NCBI GenBank assembly: GCA_002077045.2
Contig: KZ111149.1
Span: forward strand, 1,567,677 to 1,631,676
Source of the DNA: Rachicladosporium sp. CCFEE 5018
Lineage: Eukaryota > Ascomycota > Dothideomycetes > Cladosporiales > Cladosporiaceae
Length of the DNA stretch: 64,000 bases
Direction of reading: 5' to 3'
Shown: positions 1-10,186 of the stretch, in pieces
Layout of the letters: every line of letters begins with the position of its first letter
How positions within the stretch are numbered: the first letter of the stretch is position 1
Program-made: the position numbers and the translations under genes
The notes under the pieces: model-generated
The model's input: the letters and a program-made list of their open reading frames with translations, nothing else
What the model was told of the DNA's origin: nothing
Databases searched by the model: none

Positions 1-406
1 TCTCGCCATGGTCTTGACTCCCCCTCTTGACATCATGTAGATTGCTGAAGAGACCTCCAGACGCGGCGGAGGACTGTACTATCGTTGGCAAGTGCTCGAG
101 TAGTCATGTGCCATGCACAGCGATATGCCGAACACCACGATTGTGCACGCGACACGGAAAAATTAAAGGAGGGCTCACCCGTCTCCGATTTGGACTCCCG
201 TTCGCACCTCCACTCAAGTCTGTGCTCTTCCGTGGCGGGCCCATATCGCTGCTCTTCCTCGGTGAACCAGTCTGGTTGAGAATGCTGCCCGCGCCGCCGG
301 CTATCGGGTCGCCAAACTGCTTTGACATCTTGCGGCCGGGCTCATGGACGACCTTGCCGGCTTGGAACATGCCGCGGCGGTCTTCCCAAGTTGACGGTGC
401 AGACAT
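1..406 (-). CDS. Small Ser/Pro/Gly-rich conserved fungal protein, partial at window edge
   Basis: The start is taken at the ATG at 406-404, giving MSAPSTWEDRRG. Another in-frame ATG lies upstream at 496, but its extra residues look like leader sequence. Exon 1 (406-179) is rich in Ser, Pro and Gly, with basic SPRKSS and PPRKST patches. It ends at a GTGAGC donor after an Arg-Arg-Arg run. A 105-nt intron (178-74) ending TACAG joins in phase 0 to exon 2 (73 to beyond base 1), which reads SSAASGGLFSNLHDVKRGSQ. The RRRSS...GLFSNL...KR pattern resembles a family of short, uncharacterised, probably disordered fungal proteins. No catalytic motif or membrane segment is visible. The C terminus lies outside the window. 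The join is supported by the sensible reading across it; the function is unknown. Confidence 0.6.
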
Positions 407-1578
407 TATTGGGTTCGGGGTGTGGTAAAGTGGTGGTGATCTGTTGGCTACCGGGTGATTGTGATCTGTATGCTGGAGCCGAGACGAGCTAGGCAAGTAT
501 GGAGATGGTTTTGGGAAGGAAGGCAGGACGATGATGCTTCAAGAAGATGTTCGATGTTTGCAAGACAGCAAAGGAAAGCAGTCAACACGAAACTCCCATA
601 CATACCTCTTCCACCCCGTCTCCACCATCAAACCGCTGACACCAGCGCCGATCAGCAGCACGACTACAGATTCAGATCGCAGCAAAGCAATCATCCCACT
701 TGACACACTGCTCCGCGTCGTTATAACGGCTCGTTCCTACTGGCCAGAGTGACGTCGCAGGTCTAGAATGTACTGGGGTTTGCCTTAGCGGATTGCGGGG
801 AGAGCTTTGCTGAAGCTTGGCGGGCACGCGACGGGGCGTTTTCACGTGTCAATGAGATGCAAATCGGTCCGAGATCGTGTGCACTCTCATTGACTGTTGG
901 TGTTCGATGTCTGTCAAGATCGCCGGCATGTGAATCTTCCGATGGTAGTCATTGCGATGGGTCGAGGCTGAGAACATGAGAATGCAACAGCGAAGATGCT
1001 ATCGTTCATCTCTCCTGCTTGAGAGGCCGTCACACCACTGTAGCATGATGTGCGAACCGATGTCTACACGGCAAGTGTGCAACCGGCGCCCGTTACTCGC
1101 TTGCAGTGCCACGAAATAGCCAAATTCGTCTCGGGGTGATTCTAGGCGCTTGATGTGCAGATCGACCGTTAATGACTTGGGGAGGGAGTCGGTCTTATTG
1201 CGCATCGATGGCACGCAGAATCGGAATGTTCCCCGATGCGTGGAAGTCGATTTTGCGTGCCAGAAAGGGCGTTCTCGAGACTACGAAGGCGAGTCTCGAT
1301 GTGTGGAAAATTGTATCGTGGTAGCTTCTGTGGGTATTCAGGTACCCTCCTCCAATGCGGCAAACGATGACTTTGGCCGGTGACATACAGCAACACTGAA
1401 GTACTGCCTGAAGTCGTCCTCACTACGGTCGTCCAGCGGCGGCTCAGACAAGGGAGTCGTAAAGGGCAGTTGAGATGGAGGGTCTGGATCACAAACTCTG
1501 GGCCCAACAAGCTGTGCCTGAGGATCAAGGCGATGAGAGGGATCTGTACCCTCCCTGCCCAGCGAGCGCGATCGCGAG
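407..1578. other. Intergenic, no convincing gene
   Basis: The right part is the 3' flank of the HET gene ending at 1579, and the left part is the upstream region of the small protein starting at 406. Only short overlapping frames occur, with no recognisable domain, splice pattern or repeat. Confidence 0.5.
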
Positions 1579-3375
1579 CTAAGGGAAGGTCTCGATCTGA
1601 CGATCGCAGCGATCTGTGGACTTTCTCGTCTCCCCGTCTAGCGAGCGTGATCGCGATGATGTCGCTCGGTGAGTATCTGCAAGTATCTGCAGTCTGGGTT
1701 GCGTTGTCCCAAAGTATGCTCGGTACAGATAAAACATCGTCAAGAAGTCCCACAGATCGAAGTCCATTGCGAATTTCGTAGCTGCTGTATCTTCTGTGAA
1801 TGATCGCAGCAAAACCGCCGGGCAGATGATCTCGAAGTGTTCACATCCGGCACACTTGCGAAGGACGACACCTGGTCGTGCTTGGCCTTCCGCGGCACTC
1901 ATCTGTACGATCCAATCGCCCGGGAGTACGGTGTTTGCGACCACGGCGATGGCGATACCGGCTAAGTCGTATATGACAGATTTGGACGCCTGTCGCGATG
2001 CTGCATTGTTCTTCAGGTTGTCCGTACTGATCCCAACTTCGATGTAAAACCGCGCACCGTCAAGACCATGTATCTGAAGGCCCGTCCAACCACTCATCCA
2101 TACTCGACGGCGCAGTTGAGCGGGCTTTGCGACTGATCGGGGTGGTGATTCGACGCGGGCGGCGATCTCGGCGAGTAAGGCTGGGTCGGAAGCTTCGATC
2201 TTGAGTTTCATGCCGAGCAAACACATGTAGCGGTCATTCAGCCATGCGGGTTCTTCGTAAGCGCGCTCATGACAGTTCATCATGACTGAAATGAATCCTG
2301 TGGCGAGCTCAAACGGCGTGAAGCTGTAGTCCACGACGATCATTGCCCTAGTGTTGGGCTCAAGCATACCCAGACAAGCATATACCTTGTCGCGAGGATC
2401 CTCTGCATATGTGAACGCACTGTTCATCAGCGCATTTGTCAGGTCGAAATATTGATCTGGATTCCGATGCGAGAGAGATGCGACGGTGGTTGCGTTGTGT
2501 GTGAGCTTAGACACACTTTCCACAAGACCGTTCAGATTCTCGCAGGCTTTCAAGCTCGACGTAAAGACGCGTTGGCGTAGCCACGAATGTCCCAGTCCAC
2601 TTGATGTGTGGAGCTTGCTTGCAAATCCGGAGAACCATTTCTCGTCATTCCAAGAACTGACGATGATCAGACCTGCGATCGACGAGACAGCACACGTATC
2701 CATTTCGCAGTACATGACAGGCTCCGTGGCCACGAAAAACTCTTGAGCCACCCAAGCTCTTCGGAAATACGGACGGCTGATGAGCGCGAAGAGCGCGCGG
2801 AGGACACGAGACTGTACTTCGAGGGAGTGGCGAAGCCGCCACCATATAGATCGTGCGATCCAGGGCAGAGTAAACTCGATCTTATGGACGCTTTCAAACT
2901 GCGCGTAATCGAGCAGTGTCCGTTGATGCTTCCTCAAGAACTTGCAAAGATAAGCACTGTCATCTGCCGTCGAGTGAACGCCAACACAAGCAAGCACTGT
3001 CGTCGCCTTACGGAAGATAGCAGCCATCATCTGGACCTGGCTGCTCTTTTCCTGATCGTCAAGCTGGTTGATGCAGATTGCGTCCACCCAGTAGTAGCCA
3101 GGGCCGTGATGATTTGCTTGGCGCAGCACTTGTACGCAGTTGTTGCGCACCTCCAGCTTAGCAGCATTCACGATGATCTCAGAGACCTCTAGGGGATCAC
3201 CCCATGTGTAGGAGATAGCGGTGTATGGCGGGGCCGCTGCGACCGCCCAGTCAGTAAGTTTGCATTCGATGCCGGCGTGTGGTCCAGCTGTAAGCACTTC
3301 GAGGAGACGGATGTGGGTCTTCGCGTCCGGTAGTCGGTCATGTCTGAAAGTTGATCCTGCCGATAGCGGTTCCAT
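1579..3375 (-). CDS. HET-domain (heterokaryon incompatibility) protein, HET-6-like, copy 1
   Basis: A single-exon frame of 598 residues from the ATG at 3375. The in-frame ATG at 3438 adds 21 residues that the two nearby paralogues lack. The N-terminal half carries the HET domain: DAKTHIRLLEVL (about 18-29), YTAISYTWGDP (51-61), YYWVDAICINQ (94-104) with the following QVQMM, and YFRRAWVAQEF (203-213). The second half has the EDPRDKVYACLGML block common to HET proteins, then a poorly conserved region ending in an Arg/Ser-rich tail. There is no NACHT P-loop, repeat domain, signal peptide or clear membrane span. HET proteins trigger growth arrest or cell death on non-self contact in fungi; the specific role here is inferred. 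It is the downstream member of a same-strand series with the genes at 4.7-7.0 and 10.2-11.9 kb. Confidence 0.88.
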   Translation of the reverse strand: MEPLSAGSTFRHDRLPDAKTHIRLLEVLTAGPHAGIECKLTDWAVAAAPPYTAISYTWGDPLEVSEIIVNAAKLEVRNNCVQVLRQANHHGPGYYWVDAICINQLDDQEKSSQVQMMAAIFRKATTVLACVGVHSTADDSAYLCKFLRKHQRTLLDYAQFESVHKIEFTLPWIARSIWWRLRHSLEVQSRVLRALFALISRPYFRRAWVAQEFFVATEPVMYCEMDTCAVSSIAGLIIVSSWNDEKWFSGFASKLHTSSGLGHSWLRQRVFTSSLKACENLNGLVESVSKLTHNATTVASLSHRNPDQYFDLTNALMNSAFTYAEDPRDKVYACLGMLEPNTRAMIVVDYSFTPFELATGFISVMMNCHERAYEEPAWLNDRYMCLLGMKLKIEASDPALLAEIAARVESPPRSVAKPAQLRRRVWMSGWTGLQIHGLDGARFYIEVGISTDNLKNNAASRQASKSVIYDLAGIAIAVVANTVLPGDWIVQMSAAEGQARPGVVLRKCAGCEHFEIICPAVLLRSFTEDTAATKFAMDFDLWDFLTMFYLYRAYFGTTQPRLQILADTHRATSSRSRSLDGETRKSTDRCDRQIETFP

Positions 3376-3604
3376 TGTCGAGACGAATCGGGGAAACCGG
3401 GCTTCTACAATGCTGCAATGCGCGAACCTTATGCGCATTTAATGCTTTATCATCAGGGCGTCGGCGTTGTTAAGGAGGTTCGCCATTCTACCTCGCTCAA
3501 GAAGTCGTGCAGCCATGGTCGTGATGCTTGCACTTGAAGGCTGCACTTCCAGCGTACATGTACTTAGCGTTTGTACCGGAGAGTGGCTGTGTCTGCACCA
3601 ACGC

Positions 3605-3866
3605 CACCACATGGCTGCTGCATAAGCGCCACAGCCAAGGTGTTCGCACATTGCTGTGGTGTAGAATGCTGTCCCGCAAACCGAACATGTTGAATGTATG
3701 GCTCTGTGGCAATACTGTCGACTATTGGAATTCCACGAAGTCAGGATGATCGACGAGGAGGAAGAGTAGCAGGAGCAGATGGGGCATCGCTATGTTCTTG
3801 CTAGCGGACGGGCGGAAGACACCCGGGATGCTCCGGTCTTGGCGTTATTGCCATCTGGCCGCAGAC
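3605..3866. repeat. Duplicated upstream block, copy A (pairs with 7320-7587)
   Basis: Several landmarks occur in the same order in both blocks: GCGCCACAGCC, CATGTTGAATRTATGGCTCTGTGGCA, AAGTCAGGATGA, GCGGAAGA...CCGGGATG, and CTTGGCG followed by GGCCGC. Both lie a few hundred bases upstream of the two neighbouring HET genes. On the minus strand each contains a short frame starting MPQSHxFNMxGLRD, after which the two copies diverge. This points to tandem duplication of a HET gene together with its promoter. Identity is judged by eye and the edges are approximate. Confidence 0.7.
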
Positions 3867-4008
3867 TACAGCATTGATGAAGCATACGCACAGCTATGTA
3901 GCTAGGAGACATCATGAGCAGAATATCATGGCTTGAACCAATCATCTCATTTCATATTTGCTCATAGCCGGCTCGGCCGAGAAGTCTGTTCAGCACCTGT
4001 CCTCAACG

Positions 4009-4524
4009 ATGTCCATAGCTGCCAGCCATTCGTCACATCGAACCCATGCGTTCCACCGTAGACGATCATCCACTACACGGAGACGTAGATTGTCCAGATT
4101 AAACGCGGACCTGGACGTGCGACAGCTGCCCATGCCTCAAGCACGCCCGATGTCGGAGCCACTTAATTATCAAGATCAAGAGGCGATAGCGGGTGATTCG
4201 GAACTGGATTTCCTGCGACGACGGGCAGTCTATGTGTTTTTCGGCCAGAACGCGGCTGCACCAGACCAGCTACATCGGAACTTCGATGCGAACGTGTCAT
4301 CTCTGTCTGCTGTCAGGCGAGGTTGTACAGCGCTGTTAGGATTGGGAGCATCACAAAAGGCCGGTGTGGGCTTGAGAAGGGGTGATCGCAGCGTGGGTAT
4401 GGAAGCATCGACTCCACGACAGCGAGCCGCTCCACTTCCCTCCGTGACTGGCGCACTCGTGTTGGCAAGGATGCTACACGCAATATCTCTAATTGTGGCC
4501 GAGGCCACCGGTCGGTGGAGTTGA
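4009..4524 (+). CDS. Doubtful hypothetical ORF
   Basis: An ATG-initiated frame of 171 residues with an Arg/Ser-rich N terminus and no recognisable domain. It lies between two minus-strand HET genes next to a repeat-like stretch. Composition and lack of motifs make chance likely. It is recorded only because it is the longest ATG frame in the gap. Confidence 0.15.
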   Translation: MSIAASHSSHRTHAFHRRRSSTTRRRRLSRLNADLDVRQLPMPQARPMSEPLNYQDQEAIAGDSELDFLRRRAVYVFFGQNAAAPDQLHRNFDANVSSLSAVRRGCTALLGLGASQKAGVGLRRGDRSVGMEASTPRQRAAPLPSVTGALVLARMLHAISLIVAEATGRWS

Positions 4525-4746
4525 TGAAGAAGATACAGCGCTCGATTCTGCGTTGCCCGCCGCGCAGAGTTGTGCGTGAACAACTCAACTCGTCTTTAAT
4601 GATAAAGTTGACTTGGTTGGGGCTCCGGCTGCTCCTGCTTGAGTTGATCAATCAAGGAGCAGGTGAAGTTGGAGTTGAGTAGAGTTGTTTGAAGAAATCG
4701 GAGGGTGCTAAGTTGAGTTGACAGAAAGTTGCAATCACAGCGATGA

Positions 4747-7009
4747 TCACCACTTGATTGACTTGATTAAGCGACTCAACTCAAGGCTTGAAATCGAGTT
4801 GTTTACGCACACCTCTGCCGCCGCGCCGTTGTTTTGTAACATCGACACGGAGAGACTAGGCTCCTCTTCCGCCGACACATTCGCATGCGACGATCCAGGG
4901 CGGTGACACACACCTACGCTGAAGTACCGCTCAAAGTCGTGCCGAGTGCGTGTAGAGAGGAGTGGCGATTGTCGTCGGTTGGGATCTTCGTATACGTCGT
5001 AGTCTGGCTGTGCGTATGGATTTGCATATCTGTCGTGAAGCAGATCTAGTTCATGTGGGGCACTCATGTTACGGTTCGTATGGGATTCGATGCGCGACTC
5101 TGGCAACGCCGATGTAGGCTGCTCCGATGAACCTGACGCCGTCCACTCCTTCGATACGAAATGCATATGATAGTAGAACATCGTCGCGAAGTCTTCAGTG
5201 TCAAATTCGACCGTGAATGGATTCCATGTCGAGGGCAACGGTCTGTCACTCCAAGGCTCATCGTTCGAGTACAGTGGGCCAGTAATGATCGCTGTACTGA
5301 CGATCTGATAGACGCCGACTTTTTCTCCACGTACGACAAGCCCAGGAAACTGACCTTCACACCGTTGTAAAATCCAATCGCAAGGTTGTACAGTGCTGGG
5401 CACTATGGCCAGCACCCTGCCCATGGTATTTTTAATCATCACTGGTGCCTCCCGTCGCACAAGTGGCGTTGTACACGACATCGCCTCAATCTCATGACGG
5501 GTACAATTCCATCCAGTCTCATGACCTGAAATCTGGATACTCCTCCAACCGGAAATTCTCATACGAGGTCGGGCGTCCCTCGAGTCGGACAAGTCGTATC
5601 CTATTCCTGACGTCGGTGGTAGTACAATCACACCCTCATGGCGAGTATCGGGTTGCAGATGAGTCACGCCATCCAAGGCAAGCGGCTCCGCTTCGCATAA
5701 CGGCCGGTTGCTAAAGCACTCAATCTCGGCAGTGCAATGATTTGCATTTGTACGCACTTCGATCGCAGTCACGTATACCGCATCAGTCATCTTCACTTCT
5801 ACCGTTCTGATCAAGTCGTACAAGACCGAAGACAGCTTCAGAAACCCCACCACGGACTCTGCTGCCAACCTTCGGTCTTGAACATTCTCCTCGAGCATCA
5901 GCGGGAGGAGGCTGGTCACCAACTCAACATCGTCTTACGGTAGTCAACCCGTATCATTTGCGCGCGCTTCGGCGTCAACATACTCAAAACAGCGTAGACC
6001 TTGTCGCGACAGTCCGCACACTGTAGATGGGCAGTCTCCAGCATGATAGTCTGCAGACTCAGCGGCTGGTCGTGGCGCCTACAGGCAAGTGCAGGGATGC
6101 TGACATACTCTATCAGCTTTTCCGAAAGGCGCCGCCTCGATTCCGATACTCGAGGCGTGTGCGGAAGACTAGAGCTGGTATCATAGGTATGTCCGTTCCA
6201 CGACGGGTCTCGAGAGCGCGCGTTCGGTTCGTCTTGTCCCAGTATGGTTCGTCATAAGTGGCGTATACCAGTAGACCGGTTGACGCTGCAAGATCGCACA
6301 CATCCGCGCCACAGCAAAGAGCCGGCTTCCGGGCCATGTAAAGCTCTTGAGCAACCCAGGTCCGCCGGAAGTAGGTCCGCTGCAACATCGCGAGAAGCGC
6401 TGGAATGACAGGTTCTTGCACCTCGAGAACAGAGTGGTACCGCACAGCCGCAAACTTTTTTAGCAATGCAGCTCCAGCAGTCCCTGTCTGCATCTCTGCA
6501 AACTTGGCCACACCCTGCCCTGGCTGAATCTTGTCCGCGAAGCCACGAAGTATAGACTCGTGGTCGCGCAGATACTGACAGAGCATGGCGCTTTTCTCGG
6601 CTTCGACGTGAGGTCCCACACACGCCAGTACATTGTGCGCGGCGCGGTAAATCGCACCCATCATCTGCACTTGAGAAGCCTTCTCGTCATCGTTGGACTG
6701 ATCTATACAGATCGCGTCAATCCAGTAGAGACCACCGCCGTACCAACTTGCTTGTTGAAGGACATACTCGCAATTGCATCCTATAGTCATCCGTGCCTTG
6801 TTGACAATGATATCGACTTGGTCAGCTGGATAGCCCCAGCAGTATGAGACTGCTGTGTAACGCGGGACTTTGACGATCTGGTAAGCCTTTAGTCTACATT
6901 TGCGTTTCTCGCCTGGCTTCGATTGGCAGATCGATAGGAGGCGAATGTGGGTGGAAGGATCTGCGAGTCTGGTGTATGCGAAAGCTCGAGTTCTTAGCGG
7001 AAGCTCCAT
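4747..7009 (-). CDS. HET-domain protein, copy 2, reading frame broken (probable pseudogene or two introns)
   Basis: The HET domain starts at the ATG at 7009: THIRLL, YTAVSYCWGYP, LYWIDAICIDQ with QVQMM, and YFRRTWVAQELY, matching copies 1 and 3. The frame then stops at 6113. A second frame carries the DCRDKVYAVLSML block down to about 5935, and a third, open from about 5930 to 4747, supplies the C-terminal half (MRISGWRSIQISG... DTEDFATMFYYHMHF). Two frame changes are therefore needed. Introns that restore frame can be drawn: 6149-6100 (50 nt, GTATCG...GTCAG) and 5938-5862 (77 nt, GTAAGA...GGCAG). However, paralogue-like residues (VELVTSLLPLM) continue through the second one, and copies 1 and 3 have no introns here. 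Frameshift decay is therefore at least as likely. The tail after about 5160 is polar and unlike the paralogues. Confidence 0.6.
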
Positions 7010-7797
7010 TGTCAGCAGGTGAGTTCATGCGCGGCTGGCAGTCTGCCCGTGGCACACGTAGTTGGGCAACACGGACGTATGGCGCGTTGAATGATGTCGG
7101 ATCTTCGTATCGTGAGCACAAGGCAAGCCAGCTTCCTCTCTTCTCGAGAGATCATTCCGAGTTGTTGGGAGAGCACTAGTTGCTGGGGAGGTGCGTCTAT
7201 ACGGAGCAATCTGCTGCAGTCACCCCACCTACGAATCTACCTTAGGTTGCCGGAGGTTCCAGCTCATTTCGGGCAGACAGGCAGTCTTGATTCCCGTGCA
7301 TGCAAGGTTGGTGGCTATGCCCACCACTACGCCATGACACTTTGGCTTGCATAGTTGCCTCCTTGCGCCACAGCCATGCGCAGCTCTGCTGAGCGTTCTA
7401 CCATCTCGCAAGCCGAGCATGTTGAATATATGGCTCTGTGGCATACAAACGACTGTTCAAGGATCATAAAGTCAGGATGAAAGGTGAAGACGAAGTGTAG
7501 CTGGGTATTGCTGTGGCCTTGTTGATGGGCGTGCGGAAGAAATCCGGGATGTCCGGCCTTGGCGCTCCTGTCCATCAGGCCGCGAGAAGCAAGAAAGCGC
7601 ATTGGCTACGTGCCGTGGGGATGGCGGAGATTTAGTGACAGGCATTTCATATCGTGTGTACTCACCACATCAACTATATACCTCTCTGCATCGGGCACTC
7701 AGCATGAGTGCATGTCATCATCCCTCCATCTGTCCCCACGACTATCAGACTTTCGAGTCCAGTCAACCAAGTCAGATAACGCCATCCATATCAGACC
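7010..7797. other. Intergenic region upstream of HET copy 2
   Basis: It holds the second copy of the duplicated upstream block (about 7320-7587). Otherwise only short overlapping frames are present, with no domain. Confidence 0.5.
7320..7587. repeat. Duplicated upstream block, copy B (pairs with 3605-3866)
   Basis: It carries the same ordered landmarks as the block upstream of HET copy 1, including the minus-strand MPQSHIFNMLGLRD start, GCATGTTGAATATATGGCTC and the GCGGAAGAAATCCGGGATG run. It lies about 310-580 bases upstream of the copy 2 start. The copies have small indels and substitutions, so the duplication is not recent. Confidence 0.7.
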
Positions 7798-9114
7798 TCA
7801 TATCGGACTCACGCCCCCATCCCTACTCCTCCTCTCATCAGCAAACGGATCACTCCCCCTCGCCTTCGCTACGAAGACCGCACCACCCACGCTCCTTCGT
7901 GCCGCTCTCGCAGAATGCACACTAGCCGTATCACTATACGCATCACTCGTGACGCTCATAGCGCTGTGACTTCTACTCGTGCCTGGCCTCTCAGCCACTG
8001 CTAGTCCACCTGCAGCTTCTGGCACTTCTCGTAAAGGCGAAACAATAGAGGCAATCGGTGAGGGTGGGTCGTTGAAGGGGTCGAAGGGTTCGTGATCTGT
8101 GCCATGCGAGATTGTCGGAAGGACTAAAGCTGGTGGTAGGGCGTGTGAATAGCCGGGTGGTGAGCCAGTGTTAGCAGCCGTCATCTCAGCCTCCAAGCTT
8201 GACGTGGGCTTCTTGTAAGCTGGCGGCGGTTCGTAAAACGTCCCATTCGCCATCTGGCTCTCGCCCGACGGTCCGCTGGTGCGTTGCGAAGACATGCGAG
8301 AAGACGAAGTATCGAGACCAGTGTAGTATGTCCTGTTCTCAGCTCCTGTCATGATCGGTGCAGTGGAGGATGTCGAGCGGTGATTCTTCTTGCCCAGCAT
8401 GGCCATGGGTGGGAGAAGACGTGAGTCAGACGCAATACCAGCGGCGGCATTCCGGCGATTTCGTCGTCTGCGGAGGAAGATCGGGATGGCAAAGAGGAGG
8501 AAGAGGGCGATGACTAGCGGGACGAAGACGACTGCTCCTCTGGCACCAGGAGAGAGGGCATTGAAACCGTGTGCTACCGGGGTGGCTGTTGAGGACGAAG
8601 AGGAGATGGTAGTCGGTGTTGGCGAGGCCGAGGAATCGTGTGTCAAAGGTCCATTCTCCGATGCAGCTGAGCCGGCGCTGTGAATGCTCGTGCTGAACGT
8701 TGTCGGTGCAGGTGTCGTAGCCGGTGTGCTTTGTTCGCTGGCACTTGATTGCGAACTTGATGTTACTGCCCCTCCTACAACCGCACCGGTCTCTGAGCCC
8801 GAAGTCTCCGCTGCTACGCTGCTGTCCGTCTGCGACACTCCTCCATCCGTCGCCTCCGTTGGCGTGGCTCCAATATCGATCGTCGTCGCGCTGTCCAGCC
8901 CTATGCTCGTCTCCAGTGCGGTAGTTGACGCATCTGCGTTATCCGTTGGCGTCGCATTGGCAGCACTCGCTTCCGATGCCACACTCGCAACACTTGCAAC
9001 ACTGGCGACACTCGCACTACTGTCCGCCGCCAGTTGCGAGAGATATGAAGCTCGCGCAGACATGATACTACTGTAGTACTGAGACGGAGGACCGTCCTGC
9101 TGTCGTTTGTCCAT
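7798..9114 (-). CDS. Single-pass membrane protein with Ser/Thr-rich ectodomain (Mid2/WSC-like architecture)
   Basis: 438 residues from the ATG at 9114 (MDKRQQDGPPSQYY). The first about 190 residues are extremely rich in Ser, Thr and Ala, with many likely O-mannosylation sites and a short ASV/ASE tandem repeat. One hydrophobic segment follows (AVVFVPLVIALFLLFAIPIF), immediately flanked on the cytoplasmic side by FLRRRRNRRN. The last about 210 residues form a Pro/Ser/Gly-rich tail with PPPAYKKP and DPFADERRSRDGG motifs. No cleaved signal peptide is obvious at the chosen start. This layout is typical of fungal cell-wall stress sensors and other glycosylated plasma-membrane proteins, but no WSC cysteine domain is present, so the sensor role is inference. 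It sits alone between two HET genes on the same strand. Confidence 0.72.
   Translation of the reverse strand: MDKRQQDGPPSQYYSSIMSARASYLSQLAADSSASVASVASVASVASEASAANATPTDNADASTTALETSIGLDSATTIDIGATPTEATDGGVSQTDSSVAAETSGSETGAVVGGAVTSSSQSSASEQSTPATTPAPTTFSTSIHSAGSAASENGPLTHDSSASPTPTTISSSSSTATPVAHGFNALSPGARGAVVFVPLVIALFLLFAIPIFLRRRRNRRNAAAGIASDSRLLPPMAMLGKKNHRSTSSTAPIMTGAENRTYYTGLDTSSSRMSSQRTSGPSGESQMANGTFYEPPPAYKKPTSSLEAEMTAANTGSPPGYSHALPPALVLPTISHGTDHEPFDPFNDPPSPIASIVSPLREVPEAAGGLAVAERPGTSRSHSAMSVTSDAYSDTASVHSARAARRSVGGAVFVAKARGSDPFADERRSRDGGVSPI
8960..9015 (-). repeat. 9-nt tandem repeat in membrane-protein ectodomain
   Basis: About four to five imperfect 9-nt units read on the minus strand as (A)SV AS V repeats, followed by a diverged SEASAANA stretch. 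It lies in the Ser/Ala-rich ectodomain and is a likely length-variable site. Confidence 0.6.
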
Positions 9115-10186
9115 CTTCGCAGGCTTCAGGCGTGGTGAGAGGGTATATCGCAACGCTGTGCAAGGCTGACAGGCTTAGCTCAGCTCCTGCGGCGCGGGAT
9201 TGGGAGGATTCGAGGTAATGCTGAGGATGCCGGTGAATGATTGCCTACAGTATGGAAAACAACATGACCTGAGGCTCACACACGAAGACAAGGCGGTGCA
9301 GTGTGACAACGTGCTACAAGTTAGATGTTCGTGCAACGTGCGGGGAGCCTGCTCCATCATTGCTTGCTGGGGGTGAAGTCATGTCGTGACCGTGCATGTG
9401 CGTGGTGGTGTGACATGACGGGGATTGGCTTACCGTCTGCCGTTGCAGATCGGGGGCCGCACTTCTTTACCCCACATGCATGCCATCACAGATCTGGGGA
9501 GAATGATGCTGAGGAGAGCTCCTCGACTTCAGCCGGCAGTGCGCTTGCGGCAAGCAGTGCGTCGCCAATGTGTATGTTGTCCGAGTCGTACTTATCGCTC
9601 TTGTCGACGTGTAGCACTCAACGTCGTACAGTAATGCTCGGGATCAATGGATCCTTCGGGATCTCCATGTCAGACTCCGGAGGCGCGCGCCAAGCCCGTA
9701 AACGAGCCAAGAATAGAGTTCCGGTTGCCTGAGGCTTCAGATCGTGGTATTAGCGCAAAACGTAGGAAAAAAAGATGCACTTCAGTGCTGTTCCCCCTTC
9801 GCTGAATCCACCTATGTGTAATTACTGATCTATATGGCCGACGGGGTAGCTCAATCACGTTGCCGGTTTGCTGGACTGCGGTGATCGTTCGGTCCTGCGC
9901 GGCTAACAAAATTAGCATTGAAATGCCGAGATGTCGAGTCACGTCGGCCTGCTGTATTACAATGTCAGCTACCTAATGTTGCTATGTGATCGCCTCGTTT
10001 TCTACGGCGTAGGAAGAGCTCGATGTTATGCACACATTGATACTGAGGAAATGGTCCAATATTGCTCGGATAGAGCCAGGCAGGCCAGGCCATGAGGCAT
10101 GCGTTGGCAATGATCGTTCGGGGTCGATGCGTTCATCCCTGCTAACGTGGTCAGATCAGCAATATCGTCTCGGCGCTCGGGCAGCC
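9115..10186. other. Intergenic, no convincing gene
   Basis: The left part is the likely promoter and 5' UTR of the membrane protein starting at 9114, and the right part is the 3' flank of HET copy 3. Short frames only; a tRNA-like search by eye was negative. Confidence 0.5.

Larger units (their letters stand above)
3376..4746. other. Intergenic region upstream of HET copy 1
   Basis: It contains the block at about 3605-3866 duplicated upstream of HET copy 2, an unsupported plus-strand frame at 4009-4524, and a stretch at about 4570-4800 crowded with GTTGA/TCAAC motifs. No recognisable gene. Confidence 0.5.
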
